The notes under the pieces are model-generated. The model saw only the letters and a list, made by a program, of their open reading frames with translations. It was not told the DNA's origin and searched no databases. From Diadophis punctatus similis (lineage: Eukaryota > Chordata > Lepidosauria > Squamata > Dipsadidae), in the NCBI GenBank assembly GCA_023053685.1, contig JALIGW010000003.1:48821996-48885995 (forward strand): 64,000 nucleotides of DNA. Direction: 5' to 3'. Positions 38,801 to 53,800 of this stretch are shown here, in pieces; the first letter of the stretch is position 1, and each line of letters starts with the position of its first letter. The translations under genes and the position numbers were made by a program.

Positions 38801-41800
38801 CATCATCATAACTTAGCTAAACCTACTCAAACCATATGTGGAATATTACTGTGCTGTTGTGATTTGTCTCTGGGTGCCACAATCCAACACAGGCTAATGC
38901 TTATTTTGGCAGTAAACAGGCTCTGAATAGTTCTGCTGCGGTTGAATTTACACATCAATTTCACCTGATGTGGGGGAAAGAGATGTATCTATTGTGGGTG
39001 TAACTGAGATATGAAACCATCCATTTTATACAGCAGGTGTTAAGCTTTGATGGGAGCAGCCCTTAATTTGTACTGCACATGCAAAATTTGGAATCAGGTT
39101 GTTGCACAGCCATCACATCAGCATTCCTAGCAGGAACCAGCTCATCAGCTTAAACGCAGTGTATTTTGATTGCAAGCAGCATGCTACACTCTCTCAGGAG
39201 CTCACACAGGTGGTGAAATTACAACTGCTACTATGAAATTTTTCTGCATCAAACTAGCAGGGATTCCAAAGCCGAGTCTGGACATGTCCTCAATAACTTA
39301 TACTAGTAACCAAATAACCATGTTATAATTTTACTTTTCACCTGGTTCAAACTATCCAAGATTGCATTATCTGACATTTTGAAAAAAATGTTGGGGTTCA
39401 AGGAATGCTTGAATAGATGCACTTAGATTTAAGACAGAGCTGGAAAAGCAATCCATAGATACCGATTTTGGTTGTAATGTGGATAATTGTTAAATTTGGA
39501 TATATTTATAAAGCTAAAAACCAAACTTGTATCTTCTGCATTTTAAATTATTTGTCTTACAATTTGGTTTCTTCTGCGTGTTGCTACATCACTTAATAAC
39601 ATGCTATATTAAGCATTATTCCTTTTTTCTGGAGTTAAAAGGTCCACCATCCCATAAAATAAAGTCTTGGATACATTATTTATTTTTATTTAAGTATGGA
39701 ATACAGAGACTAGTAAAAACTGAGCTACCCATTCAGAATTACAATGAAGAACAGCTCTTCCTAGGCTGAACCACTTCAGGGCACTTTGGAAGTTCACATG
39801 TGCCATCCTGGGTGTGCAAAATGCTTTTAACATTCTAATTCATTTAGATATGGGATCATTTATCTGCAATCTGATACAGCATAATCTCGGAAAAATCTAT
39901 GTACCGGTAGATGCTGGGATTCAGTTTGTAGTTCAGCTCTAATGCTATTTGAGTGCATCAAGGTCTAAATTTCGCTTCCATACATAGCCTAATACCCTGT
40001 TTTTGTTCCACAGTCCCAGGCAAACCTACTATGATGATCAGTACAACATCTATGAACACTGCCCTAATCAACTGGCTGCCGCCCAAAGAGATGGTTGGAG
40101 AGCTCTTGGGCTACATGCTGCGATACAAATGTGCTGATGAAGAGAAGATGATAGTAATTCAGTTTGGAAAAGATGACGATCACTACACTGTGACCAAACT
40201 TTACAAGGGTGCCACTTACATCTTCAAATTGTCTGCGAAGAATAGGGCAGGTCCTGGGGAGGAGTTTGAGAAGGAAATAAATACTCCAGAGGAGCCACCG
40301 AGTGGCTTCCCTCAGAACCTGGAGGTGGTTGGGCTTACCACCTCCACCACTAAAGTGACCTGGAATCCACCACTGCTGGCTGAGAGGAATGGAAAAATTA
40401 CCAACTATACAGTTGTATATAGAGACATAAACAGCCAGCAAAACCTGACCAATGTTACTAAGGAACAAGCTATCACTCTGACCAATCTCAAATCTGATAC
40501 AACTTACGACATCAAAGTTAGAGCCCACACTAGTAAGGGAGCAGGACCTCTCAGCCCCAGCATTCAATCAAGAACGATGCCAATGGAACAAGGTAGGCAC
40601 CTTTTGCTGTGGTCAGATTCGGAATTCCTATGTTAGAAAATGGGTGAAAAACGTCCCATTTAGTCTTATCTTATTCAGTTTTATTATACCTTATAATAGA
40701 GGAGGGGAAGAATAGGCATGAACATTGTATCACAACCCATGTCATGTAAACTTCAAAAAGGAATTTCTTTAAGGAACCAGTACTCAGTAACTCTTCTCTT
40801 TTGACTTTTTGTGATGAAGAGCCAAAGGAGGAAGTGAAAAATCTGTGTGTATTTAAATCTAAGATGTGAAAGGGCAGGATTGGATAACAGTTGCCTTTAG
40901 ATGTTCCCCTGACAATGCTCAAGAGAAGTCTTTTTAATTGCAGTGTTCGCAAAGAACTTCCGTGTCAATGCGGTGATGAAAACCTCAGTGCTACTTAGTT
41001 GGGAAGTGCCTGATTCTTATAAATCGGTAGTACCATTCAAGGTAAGGAGCTATCAACATCCAAAGTAGAAACCTTATCTAAGTGTAGTAATTACTGTAGA
41101 GTCTTCAATGCAGTCCTAAATCTGACTTTGATTTGATAAAAGTGATAAGGGATCAGACTGTTTATCTGAAAACAGTTGTTTTGCTGCCACCAGGTCACTA
41201 TTTGTTGAAACCACCTAAGCATGTAAACCCAGACAGACAAATCAGGATTTTGGCAGCAGAATGCTTTGTCTTAGCTGCTGCAGAGTTACTTACACTTTCT
41301 CATTCCTATCTCTTTTAAGTCTCAGTCACTAAAGTGTAGCAATGAGCAGCTAGGCAGGCCGTCCAAATTCCTTGCATGTTCTAAATGCTGCTGAATTATT
41401 AGGCTGTATTAGCAAAGGGCATAGAAACATAAACTTAGTACCATGGGAGTTTTATTCAGAGTAACTCATTTAGCTAAGGTAATATTTAAACATAATATGC
41501 CTATTAAAATACTTTTTAGAAAGGAAAATAGCAACCCTATAAAATTATAAGCAAAAGAAAGAACGTGATGACAGAACAAACTGTACCTCCACCTATAAAA
41601 AATGTAACGATCGAGAGAAATATTAGATGAGTACTTACTAGGCTGATACAGGTAACCCTGCCCCACATGCACATGTGTATGTCCGTGCTTTCTGTCTCTA
41701 ACTGATACATACAAGGAGACCTGGGATGGGAGTTGCCTTTATAACTAGCAGACCCTAGCAGCATCAGCTGCCCATAGCAAATTATTTAATTTTGTATTGA

Positions 41801-44800
41801 AAGCCTCCAGGGAAAAGATAAAGAGTCAGAATCTTGCATCAGATGTTGTATTTATGTCTCCCACTTCCTTTCCACCCTGATCATTTTGCTATCATCATGC
41901 AGACTCCTTGGAGGACAACCAAGTCAGTCTCATGTGTGGATGTACTTTCACTGCCTCCAGATTTCCTGCAAGAAATCAGAGCAGAACTATCATATTTGGC
42001 CCACAAAAGTCTGGACTTTCATTGGATGGCAACAAAGAGATGCCATCTTTATGAATGCCTGGAGTTTTACAACCCAAATATGCTAAACTTACAGGAAGGC
42101 AGACATGAGCCGATGAAAATGGCAGGCAAAACGGGAACCACCAGAGCGAAGACAGGGAAAATATTTACAAAATCCAGACTGTCTGGCATAATTCTGGACA
42201 TCTGACTACTCTAAACAATGCCTTAGAGCAAGCTAAAGGCATCTTGGTACGAGGTTGTGCCTGCTGATCTTGCTAGCAGTGTGTGGATATACTGTGAGTG
42301 TTAAGCCAAAAGGTTCTCAGAACAGAGGTGCAAATTATGTCAACAGTCAGCAAAATTCAGGTTCAGGGCCATAAAGTACAGAGCAAAGAATCCATGGAAG
42401 CATGGAAAAGGCACAAAGAAGCATCAACGGGGTGTAAAGTCCCAGGAGTATAAGAAAGGAACTGTACCTTTACCGTGACAGACGAGAATCAGCTGTTTAA
42501 TAAGCCTTCTAGGTTGCAATAAAGATTTGTATTTAGTCACACTATGTTGAATGTACAGAGAACCGCTGCTGTAGATTAAGCTTCCTGGAGGGTGTAAGGA
42601 AGATGACCTTGACAGAGATATGTAACTTCTGTTGCCTAGCCAAGCCTGTTAAAATCAGGATTTGAAGATTTACAGCTGAGTCCTGGACAGGGAAGACTGA
42701 CATGTTTATTAATAGTGGATTCTGTGCTGGGATTTCCTCGTTTCCAGTTCAACAAATCCAATGTGTTCTTAATAGAACTAATGAATTATCAAGATACTAC
42801 GGTATGTAAAGTTCAGAAGGTCTGGCTAGGTTAATATAGCTTAGGCTGCTGATGAGGGTTAAGTTAGAGTTGACAGCAATTTTCCCCTGCAAGCTGGCCA
42901 CATGGTGACTTGGGAGCAGGTGATGCTATTGGGTTGCTAAATGTGGATCAGCCATGCAATTATAAGAAGTGTAAATGAGCTTCCTTATACCTATTGCTGA
43001 TTCTAGATATGCATGTTATGTGCAGGGTTAGGTACCGAAGGAATAACTGGCCTGGATATGATCTGTGAAACAGGAATATTCCAAACAAAGCTCCCCATGT
43101 GCCCAACTGTTTAATTCACACATGTAGAATGCCATGCCAAAGCCTAATAATCTAATAAGCACTGCTGATAAATCTCCACGGGAACAATTAGCATTATCTT
43201 CACTTGATAAACAGTTGCACACTAAATCTACAGCCCAAAGAGTGTCCTCTTTCTCTTTAACAGATTTAATTAAAGCATATATTGTCCAGATTATAACATG
43301 GAGGTGTACGATAAATCTCATGATTTTTTTCTTTCTCTTAATGGGAAGAACTGGGACCTCTGGAAATTCTTTACTGAAAATCAGTAGTGAGGTTTTCAGT
43401 TTCTTCCAGCAACAGTCATTATTTCATCTGGATCAGGAGATAAATTCCCTGCAAAAAAAAAAAAATACTGGTCTGGTGGAGTGAGTGAGTAGTGGCATTG
43501 TGATAAGATGTCTGTTGCAGTCAGAACCTGATGTCCATAATATAAGAGTGCTTCTTCCCTATTTCTTAAAGGAGTGTTAGATGTATGTTTTCTTGTGAAA
43601 TGTGACTGATTTCACACATTTTCATGAGATTGTAAGTAGAATATTCCTGGATACATAGAGCAGCGCCCCCCCAATCTTTTGGACACCAGGGGCCAGTTCT
43701 GTGGAGAAAGATTTTTCTTCGGACTGAAGGGGGCACAGTTTTGCATGCTGCCTGCATCCTGCAGATGGCGCTTTGCTTGCTTGCATGGCCCAGTTGCTGA
43801 CATGCCGTGGATCGGCGCTGGTCCACAGATTGGGGGATTGGGGACCCCTCATATAGAGTATTGGCTTACCATCCACAATCTTAGTTTTTAGCAAGTATTA
43901 TCGGTAGATGTTTATTTAAGAAACAGAGGAGGGGTTTTTGATTGCTTTTGTTGCTTTGCCACAGCTAGACTATAGTTAAAGATGGAATCAAAGTTTGGCT
44001 GTTAAAGCAGAAACAGCTCACTATATTCCAGATGTCTGGAATTATCTGGGCAAGTCTGCATCAGCCATGAGAGGAAAGGAATTTTTATTTTCTCTATATA
44101 TCTGTCTTTCCCTTAACAACATAAAATTAAAACAAAAAAAATCAGTAACAAAACCTTTATATTTAATTTTCTTTTTCTTTCCTTTCCTTTTCTATTTTCT
44201 CTCTTATTTAGTCCTTTTTTTTTGTTTCTTTTCTAATATTTCTATTGGTTTTAATCTTAAGATTTTCTGCAATAAAAATTATATTTAAAAATCAGTAACA
44301 AAACCAGTGAGGCACCATGAATTGGTGTTTCTTCCAAAGACTAGCACAATGAAGATTCTGAATGCCAACTTCTGAAATCATCCATTCAAATAGGAATCGT
44401 CAGAGTATATTGCAGTCTGTGGAAACAAAATGTACTTTAAGTTCCAAAGTAATCCCCAAGGTATCATTTCAGACAACAACGTTCCCACAGAATCAAGATA
44501 ATTTCAGTTTAAGAATTAGATCTAGGGCCCAGTTGAAGTGGAATTAGAAAACCTTTAAAGCCCTACATGGCTTAGGACCAGGTTATCTTCAGGACCGCAT
44601 CCTACCTCATACATCCCTACGACCAGTTAGGTCCCACAGAGTCGGTCTCCTCCAGGTCCCTTCAACCAAACAATGCCGGTTGGCGGGCCCTAGGGGGAGA
44701 GCCTTCTCTGTGGGAGCTCCAGCTCTCTGGAACCAACTCCCCCCAGAGATCCGAATCATTCCCACCTTGCTGGCCTTCCGGAAAGCCATTAAGACATGGC

Positions 44801-47800
44801 TCTTCCTGCAGGCGGGGTGATTGTGACTGTTGCTTGTGTTGTTTTATCACTTTTAATTACTATTTTATTATTGTTGTTTTATTGTATTTTTTGATACTAT
44901 TTAGCTGTTCTTATATATGTTGTACGCCGCCCTGAGTCCTCAGGGAGTAGGGCGGCCTATAAGAATCATAAATAAACAAACAAACAAACAAATAAACAAA
45001 TAAATAAATAATAAAACAAGTGCTATCTGAATATTGAGGAACTCCCAAGATAAATACCTCATTTTAGTAGTGATTACATTTAAAATCAGTTTCCACATAT
45101 TATCAGAAGATCACAGTAAAGAAGACCCAACCTGGAGATAGAAATTTGGTGACAAAATTCATTTCTTTCCTAGGAGAAAATTTCTAAGTATGAGATCCAA
45201 TGCTTTATTTATTTTGCTTTCAGATTTTATACAATGGGCAGACTGTGGAGGTAGATGGACATTCCATGAAGAAGCTGATTAATGACTTGCAGCCAGACAC
45301 AAATTATTCCTTTGCACTTACAAACCGGGGAAGTAGTGCAGGCGCATTGCAACATCGGGTTTTCATCCGGACATCACCTGATGTTTTCCACACAAAGCCT
45401 GTTTCCACATACAAATATATCCATAATGGACAGTTCACCCTCACCCTCCCCAAAATGAAGACTTCTGTGCCAGTCAGGTATACTCTCTCCACATCTCTGA
45501 TTCCATTCTGATACTGATCTGCCACTGTGTTCTCCAAAAACACAATACAGTAGATTAGGAATGTACTCAGATTAGGAAATCCCTGCAAAGTGAATAGATT
45601 TTTGTACGGGCAGTAAGATGGTATCACTGGGAATCACGTCAAATTTCAGAGATGCTGATTAATTGTTCAACTGCAAAATGCTCTAAAATATATCACAATA
45701 GTGAGGACAAAATACAAGAGATTAGTGTATAGGATTTGAAGCAGCAAGCTATTTGGATTCTGATTTTGGACACTTGTTTTTCTGTATTGCATATTGCTTC
45801 TTTGAGTTATACTGTATATTCTTTATGGTAATTAAGGCCATAAAGCCATAACCTCCCTTTCTTTCCTCTTAAAGGACCCAAGATGACCTTATCTGCCCAA
45901 TTACTTGAGTAATGAATGTAAATCCCTTGCAAAGCTTGTTAAAGTCTCATTCGTGTTTATGGTTCCATAACATACCACTGAAATTGGTACTCAGCTATAA
46001 AAAAAACTAGGCTTTACAACATTATTTCTCTAATTCATGACAGTCTGAAGAATGCAAAGAAAGTGAAGCAGTGAGGGACCATTACAGGGATTTTATGGAG
46101 GGCATTCCATTATATCTAGAACTCATTTTGTCTCTCTTCTTCTTCCTCCACAGGTCATACTACATTGTGGTAGTACCAATAGAGCACACACGCAGTATGC
46201 TTGCCTCCAGATTGAAGAGTCCAGATGAGATGGAACTGGACCAGGTATGAAAAGAAAGAAATATGCTACTGCAGGGGTTCTCAGACTTCTTAGTTGAGAG
46301 GTGAATCTGTGATCCCCTAAGTCAGGTGTGTCCAACCCATAGCCCGCTGACCACATGCATCCCTGGATAGCTAGTAATGCAGTCCCACAAGATAATAAAA
46401 AATATTTTTTAAAAGGAAGTTTGATATTTAGATACATTAACTATATTATATATTTTATATGTGGCCCAAGACTATTCCTTTTCATTCAGTATGGCTCAGG
46501 CTCAGCCAAAGGATTGGACAACCGTGCACCTAAATCAGGGCTGTCAAACTCGGATGCATCATGCTCTGGCCACGCCCATGCCCAGTTTAGTGAAGGAGAA
46601 AAATCACGGTACGTCATGTGATGCTCCCATGACGATGCAAGTTTGACACCCCTGACCTAAATGATAAATATGTGTGATTCCCCTCATGAATAAAACAACA
46701 CAATGATTGAATAACTGCATTAGTTAGGAGTAGGTTTCCGAGTACAATTCCAAATGCTGTTAATATCTCTAAAACCTTAATGGCATGAGGGTATCTAAAA
46801 AGGCCACTTCTGCCTGGTAAAAGCTACCCATACAACACAGACAATATCTGCTCAGGACATCAAGGGTTGGAGGCCTACCCTCCAAGATAAGAGTATTTCC
46901 TATTCCAGTGGTCTTCTACAAACTTGTAAAGACCCATCTTTTCCAAAGGGCCTTTGAGCATTATCCACAGCTTATATACAGTACTAAACTGAGAAGATTA
47001 TATTACAGTATATTCACCAGCAGTCATATTCACCCTGTGTGCTGGGGATAGTAGTATTGATAGAGAATTTGGCATTTTCTAAAGCTGGATATCTTTGTTT
47101 TTGCATGTGTGAGATTATTCCCCTAGGACAACAGGGTTTATCACCATCTCTTAATGTTCTTAGAAGCACTAACTTCCTCAAATGCCCATTAACTCCAACT
47201 AAATCTAAAAATTGCCTGCAATTTTAACTTGAAAGAAGTCATTATGCTAGAATTCCCAGAGGTGTTACTGCATTTATGGATCACACTTCATTTCCTTCTG
47301 CATTCTATTTCACAATCTCTCTTCCAAGCAAAAAGATTGCACTCTGGATGTGTGTGTATTTGACCTCAAGAGATAGGACTTGAAGACCCAGTGTATGGAT
47401 GTAAAGCAACAATATCTTTCTGGAGACCAAAAGCCAACAGCCTCTGTCCCTAACACTGTATAATAGCATGATTTTATATAACATCTGTCTTTTGGGCATC
47501 ATATTTACTCTGCTGCTGTATGTTTGTTTTTACCATTTTGTGTAAAATATATGTTATGCCTTCCTTCACTTTAAATTAGAATTTCCATTTCAAACCCTGA
47601 CAATCATTTGTATTCATTAGAAAAGCACACTTAAATATCTGAGAGCCTCTCCAAGCAATGTAATTAAATTCTTGATATGTTTATATCATTCTTACGAATT
47701 TATGGGTGACTATGATCTTCATTTTTTTTAATCTGGATCCCCTATGACCGTGGTGGCGAACCTATGGCACGCGTGCCACAGGTGGCACGCAGAGCCATAG

Positions 47801-50800
47801 CCACCGGCACGTGAGGGTTCCCACCGGCAAACCGGAAGTGCGGAAAAACGCACTTCCGGTTTGCCGGTGTGCTGTTTTTTGCACTCCGGAGGGTTCAGGG
47901 AAGCTCCCTGAAGCTCCGGAATGCAAAAAACTACAAAACGGACAAACCGGAAGTGCACTTTTCTGCACTTCCGGTTTGTCCGTTTTGTAGTTTTTTGCAT
48001 TCCGGAGCTTCAGGGAGCTTCCCTGAACCCTCTGGAGTGCAAAAAACAGCTCACCGGCAAACCGGAAGTGCGTTTTTCCGCACTTCCGGTTTGCCGGTTT
48101 CGTCGTCCCAGGCTCCGGTAAGGCCTTTGCACGGGGGTGGGGGTGTGTGCGCATGCGCAGGGGGCAGCATGGGGGGGTGTTGTGCGCATGCGTGGGGGGG
48201 AGGGAATGGGTGGGGGCGCGCGAGCACCCCCCCCCCTTTTTGGCACGCGAGCCTAAAAAGGTTCGCCACCACTGCCCTATGAAATCTGTTAGTACCATAT
48301 GGGGTTTTATAATAAATTTAAAAAAACCTTTGCTATAATGCAGACATACAACATGGAAAAATATAATGTGTCTGACAGTACTCCAGACTGCAAAGTATGC
48401 TTGTTGGGTATGGATAAATCCATCTCAAAGCCTGCCAGACTATTATTTTTCTCTGAAAGTTTAAAATCATCGGCTTCCACAATAGATATTTTGGAAGCTG
48501 TCATCTAGTTTCCAACCTCCCCTTTGTGGTTAAGGTGGTTGGATAGGAGTTATAAAGGGTTCTGGACCAATTTCAGTGGGGTTTCAGGCCAGGATATAGT
48601 ACTCTGGTAGCACTGGTTGTGCTTGTCATTAGGCCTTTGGCAGATTTGGGATGGAGGTGCTGCATCCATCTTCATGCGTCTTGATTTCTTGGCAACTTTC
48701 AATACTGTTTACCAGTATCCTTGTGGACTAGTTAGGCAGATTAGAAGTGCGGGTACGGTGCTACAGTAGTTCACCTCCTTCCTCATTGGTCAGTACCATT
48801 TGGTGTTGAAAGGAGGGTCCCTCAAAGCTCAATGCTCTCGTCCCTCCTGTTTAATATTTACATCAAATTGCTGGGTGAGGCACCCTATCAAGACTGAAAA
48901 AAACAAAGTGGATGTGCCTCTTTAGCACCCCAATACTTCCACATCTCAGATATTTTCATATTTGATCTTCTGTCGGGTTGTACTTCCCCATTTGAGACTT
49001 GTATGCAGTCTGGAAATCCTCTAGGATTCACAAGTAATGCTCAAACAGTAAACAGTAGTTGTGTCCATCAGGGCCTTTGTACATCTTGTGTTCCACTTGT
49101 ACCTTTTCCTCAAAGGAAGAAATTCAGATGGTCACTCATATCCTACTCGCCTCACATTTGGACTACTACAATGCGTTCTGTGTGAGGCTGCCCTTGACAT
49201 ACATAACTGCTCCCATTCTTCAAGTCTCAAGTCTTCCACAAGTCTCTTTAAAACCTGGTTCTATTTCCAGGCCATTTTTTTTTTCTGGAAAATATTTATG
49301 TAGTTATGTAGTGCGGTATGTTTCTCTGAATAATTCTTTTAAATGTTGTAAGCTCTCTAGAATCCTTTTTGGAGTTGAATGCTCTTGAAATCCAATAAAT
49401 AAATATTTGCATTGGGTATTGTCAATTGCTTACTGTCCTTAGCTCTTTTCACCTATTCTTTTTCCTTTTTCTTCATACAATAAAAGGTTACCTTGTCTTC
49501 TATAGGAGGGGAGCCATGTTGGTCTATTGTGGCACAAAGTCAGCAGCACCTTTTTCGATTAACGAATGTTATTAAAAGCATAAGTTTTTGTGAAGTGCAG
49601 TTCACAAAGGTATCTGGCAGGACTTTTTCTTACATAAGCGTTCTTTGACTTTCCAGCTACTTGAGGCCATTAACCAAGGGTTCACAGAAAGGCGCCAGCG
49701 TCGACAAGCAGAACGCCTCAAGCCTTATATCGCAGCCCAAGTGGAAGAACTGCCAGAAACATTTGTTTTGGGAGATGAAAAGAATTATAAAGGCTTCTTT
49801 AATAAGCCACTTTCAGAAGATTTGAGCTACCGTTGTTTTGTGCTGGCTTCACTGGAGGATGGTGATACGGTAAGAACACTTGAAAGAAAAAAGGACAGTT
49901 ACAGAGTTAGCATTGTTGGATTATTAGCATAGTGGAGATTGTGGAAGTTTTTCCTTCCACTTGCCTGTCCATATAAGCATTTGCATTATCTTTCATTGCA
50001 CACTGGTGTGGATGAGCGAGAGGAAAGGAAGAGTAATAGAGTGCTGCTACTGCGTGAAATGTGTAAGTAATGTCCAGCATAATGAAGATATTTGGGGCTT
50101 TCTGTTCTGTCCCATGCTGTGGCTCTTACTTTCAGCCTCATTTACTTGTAATGGCTCGTTAGAGCTGGTCAAATGCTCCATTAGTCACCCAGTCTGAACA
50201 CTTCAGTGACGGATGTAGAAAATGTGCAACCAAGTTGGGTGAGGACTCTGAGCAACCAGCTGAGGACAAGTTGTGTATTACAGTATAGAGCGAATGTACT
50301 AAGGCCCTCATGGCTAGCCGAGCGTACTTTCCAGGTATTCGGTATGTTTTGAGATACAGCTACACCTATTTTTTGTTAATAATCTTATTAAAAATTTAAT
50401 AAAATAGTAAAATACGATGCATACTGAAAAAAGAAAGGGAAAAAAATAAGAGAATAAAAGGTGCAAGGAAACATAAAAGAAATTTAAAAAAACAACCTAA
50501 GATTGCGGTTTCCAACCTCGTCATAATAAGTATAAACAATTTCACTATTTTTATTCCCTTAAATAATAGATAATAAAACTATTAATCCCATAACTCAACT
50601 CTTAAACTGTAGGCAAATCTAATAAGTGATGTCTTCTCCAATCCAGGTATCACCAAAAAGGTCAAACAGATCCCTAAAATAAATATATTGATTATCAAAT
50701 ATAAAACTCATTATTCCATATCTCAACTGTAAGCAAGTCCGCATTTAGAAGGCATAAAGTGGTCCCAGTATCCTGATATAAACAAAAGGCTGAAATTTAA

Positions 50801-53800
50801 CATGACAAAAAAGGACATGTCCTTCAAAGAGAGCAAGCTCACAAAGATCCTGTATTTTAAATAATAAACCAATTAGACACAAAACCAATTAAATGCTATC
50901 CAATTAGGATACAATATACATGTACAGAGGTAAAAAGTCTTAAACATAATGTTAACTGTAAGCAAATCCAATACACAACATTTTTCCAGTCTGGGTGTCG
51001 GCAAGTCCAAAAGCAACCACTCAAAGTAACAACATGTCCCCATTTTAACCCTGATTGAATAAAGCCACTTTGTGTTCCTTCCTTTGAGGTAAAACAATCT
51101 TGCTCTTTAATCCATTTATATTATTGCTGATCCTCGTCTCTAATTTTTTTAAAACTTTAAAAATCCTCTTTTGAAAGTCCAGCAAGACAAAATTATTCCA
51201 ATTACTTTCTGAAATTGGCATTCTTATTCTTAATTTCTAAAACCTTATGTGATTTTATTTTTTGCATGTCTAGTGACAAATTCTTGTTCACATTCTCAGA
51301 TTTTATTGCAGGTTTTTTTTTCTATAAAAGTTTCATCTAGGAACAGACTGCTCCTAAGAATAGACAGCACTGCTGATACAGTGATTCAGTATCCCAGTGC
51401 AATTCTTTAAAAATGTCTTGAAAGCCTTTATAAGTTGCTTAGCTTGTTATATCTCGTTATGTCTCCAATATCTAAAATATTTTTCCACAAAAATATGTTC
51501 TCTAGGATTAATTTCAAAGTCTTAATATTCGAGATCAAATGTTCTAATGTTTTCAGACCCTTTAATCCATTTAAAACTTTCTATGCTCAAAACTTTCTGT
51601 GCTCAAAACCCTTCTTTAAATGGATTGAGCTGTTTCTTTTGAATTTCTAAAGCTTTTTAAAGAAAGTTTCAATTTCTTATATTTAGGATTGAAGGCACTG
51701 CCTTGTCATTTTGAAGATGTCTAATCTCTTTAAAGAAGCTAATAGGCAATTTCTAAAACAGCGATTAGCCCCCCAAAAGTGTGAAATTAGTGTCTTTTGC
51801 AAGACTCTGACTGTGGCTGGAGCAAGTATGACAAGTTTTCTTGGCTCCCAGTTTTCCCCCCTCCTTGTGAGGGACAACCATATGGAGTGAAATTTAGGCA
51901 ATCTTGCACCCTCTCCTTGCCCAGAGAGGGTCAAAACAGTGGTGGGATTCAATTTTTTTTACTACCGGTTATGTGGGTGTTGCTTGGTGGACGTGGCAGG
52001 GGAAGGATACTGCAAAATCTCCATTTCCTCCCAATCAACTGGGATTCGGGAGACAGAGAATAGATGGGGGCGGGGCCAGTCAGAGGTGGTATTTACCGGT
52101 TCTCCGAGCTACTCAAAATTTCCGCTGCCGGTTCTCCAGAACTGGTCAGAACCTGCTGAAATCCACCTCTGGGTCAAAGTAACCAATTTGCTCCCTATTC
52201 TTAGTACATTATGAGCTCCACATTTTGAGTCCTCCATTCTTCCCTGGAAGTGATCCAGCTACTGCTATTCTATAGCTAAGCTCCAATGCTCTTAGAGTTT
52301 CTTCTTGGCTACTCTAAGCACTGATACCTTGCTTGCTCCTTCTAATATTGATCTTGGTTAATCTTAATTGCTATAAACTAAAGCTTCCCTTTTGATTCTC
52401 ATTGTATCAAGTAATGTTGGTTGAAGAACCGTGCAAACATTACAGGTGATATTATCATTTAGCATATGTTCTTTCTAAAATGAGAATGGTCAGGTGTTCA
52501 AAATCTCTGTAGCTTCTTTCTTCAATCTCAGCACATTTGGAATTTATTCTCAGTAGTATTAAAATAGACTCTTAAGTATTGATTACTATTTCTCAAGTTC
52601 TTGCATTAAGGTCTGACACGGAATCAGGAGCCAGAGTTGAAATATGGCTCAAATTAAGCCCTATATATGCATCCTGCTGAGAGCCCACAAAAAGAGACTG
52701 ATATGAGTGTTTTCTGCTTCTCTTGCCAAAAAAAAAATTAATAATCAAAGAGGCTGTTTAAAGTTTCATCCTCCAGCTGCCCAACTTTAGATCAGCAGGA
52801 GTTTTCACTGGCTAAAAAGAGGTCAACGTATGCGGCTTCCTTGGTCACAGCAATTAGTACTATCTATAAAAAGGGTAACCGTGTTCATTCTTGTGTCTCT
52901 CCCTGACCTGTAAGGTAAATCTGAAAAGTCAATGTACAGATGGTTTCTATTTTGACTTGAGAATAGCATACCTAAGTGCTGACCTGTGAATGCACCAGGC
53001 AAGGACATCTCTAATTCAGGGGTGGGTTCCACTTACCTTCGCCACTGGTTTGCATCGCTCTGTTTGCGCACGCGCGCGCATCCTCTCACGCAATTTGGCT
53101 TCCGTGCATGCTCAGAAGCAGGAATGAGCCCGAAACACAGCTGAGGAGCTCATCAGCTGTGCTTCGGGCAAAGAAATAAAGGTCAGAATTCACCCGCGGG
53201 TGGGCGGGAAGGCCCTTTTCAAGCCGCGGAAGGGGGAAAATTCGCACAAAATCAAAAAAAAATTGCAGCGCACACGGACCGGCACCAACAGTGACGTCAG
53301 TAGCAAATCGCTACCGGTTCGGGCAATCCGGTCCGAACCGGGAGGAACCCACCCCTGCTCTAGTTTTATAGATTACCATTTGAACGCAGACGTATATGTG
53401 GGAAAACCCAGGCGAACATGTTATTTTCAAGGCTTAAATTGTTGCCTGAGGGATACACATGACTTTTAACATGCAATAGTTTGCCCAGTGGGTGTTCCCT
53501 AACTTGGTGGTCTGTTTATTAAAGGTTTCCCCTGTCCAGTCTTGTCCAACTCTAGGGGGCAGTGCTCATCTCCATTTCTTAGATGAGGGAGCCAGCATTG
53601 TTTCAAGACATTTCCATGGTTGTGTAGTCAGCATGACTATACGTCAAGGCACACAGAATGTCTTGCCATCGAAGTGGTACCTATTTATCTACTCACATTT
53701 TCATGCTTTCAAATGGCTAATAAACTAAACTACTTAGACATTACCTATCAGCAACAGTGTTCACTTGGCTGCAATACCAAAGACTGTAATTTGACTCTGT

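Larger units (their letters stand above)
29338..40013 (+). other. PTPRF: PTPRF intron FN5-FN6 (10.7 kb)
   Basis: The largest intron of the window, more than half mobile DNA: a DIRS element (29558-35449), an L2 LINE (about 36580-38012) and a SINE (38346-38585). 35450-36570 and 38600-40013 show no recognisable features except AT-rich stretches. Confidence 0.8.
41042..45223 (+). other. PTPRF: PTPRF intron within FN8
   Basis: A 4.18-kb intron. It holds a hAT MITE (43661-43850) and an L2 3' end (44545-45010). The rest, including 41042-43650, is unannotated intronic sequence; short frames at 41834-42205 show no recognisable domain. Confidence 0.75.
46245..49656 (+). other. PTPRF: PTPRF intron upstream of the cleavage-site exon
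   Basis: A 3.4-kb intron rich in mobile elements: two abutting hAT MITEs (46323-46527 and 46536-46654), a palindromic hAT element (47748-48274), a decayed L2 (48535-49400) and an unnamed repeat close to the acceptor (49500-49605). 46670-47740 has no clear feature. Confidence 0.75.

Noticed and set aside
41834..42205. A 123-codon frame as a coding exon
   Set aside because: No domain is seen, no matching splice phase with the flanking FN8 exons, and FN8 is complete without it.
47728..48298. Open frames of 178 and 137 codons
   Set aside because: By-products of the repeated inverted units of the hAT MITE; the two strands encode nearly the same text.
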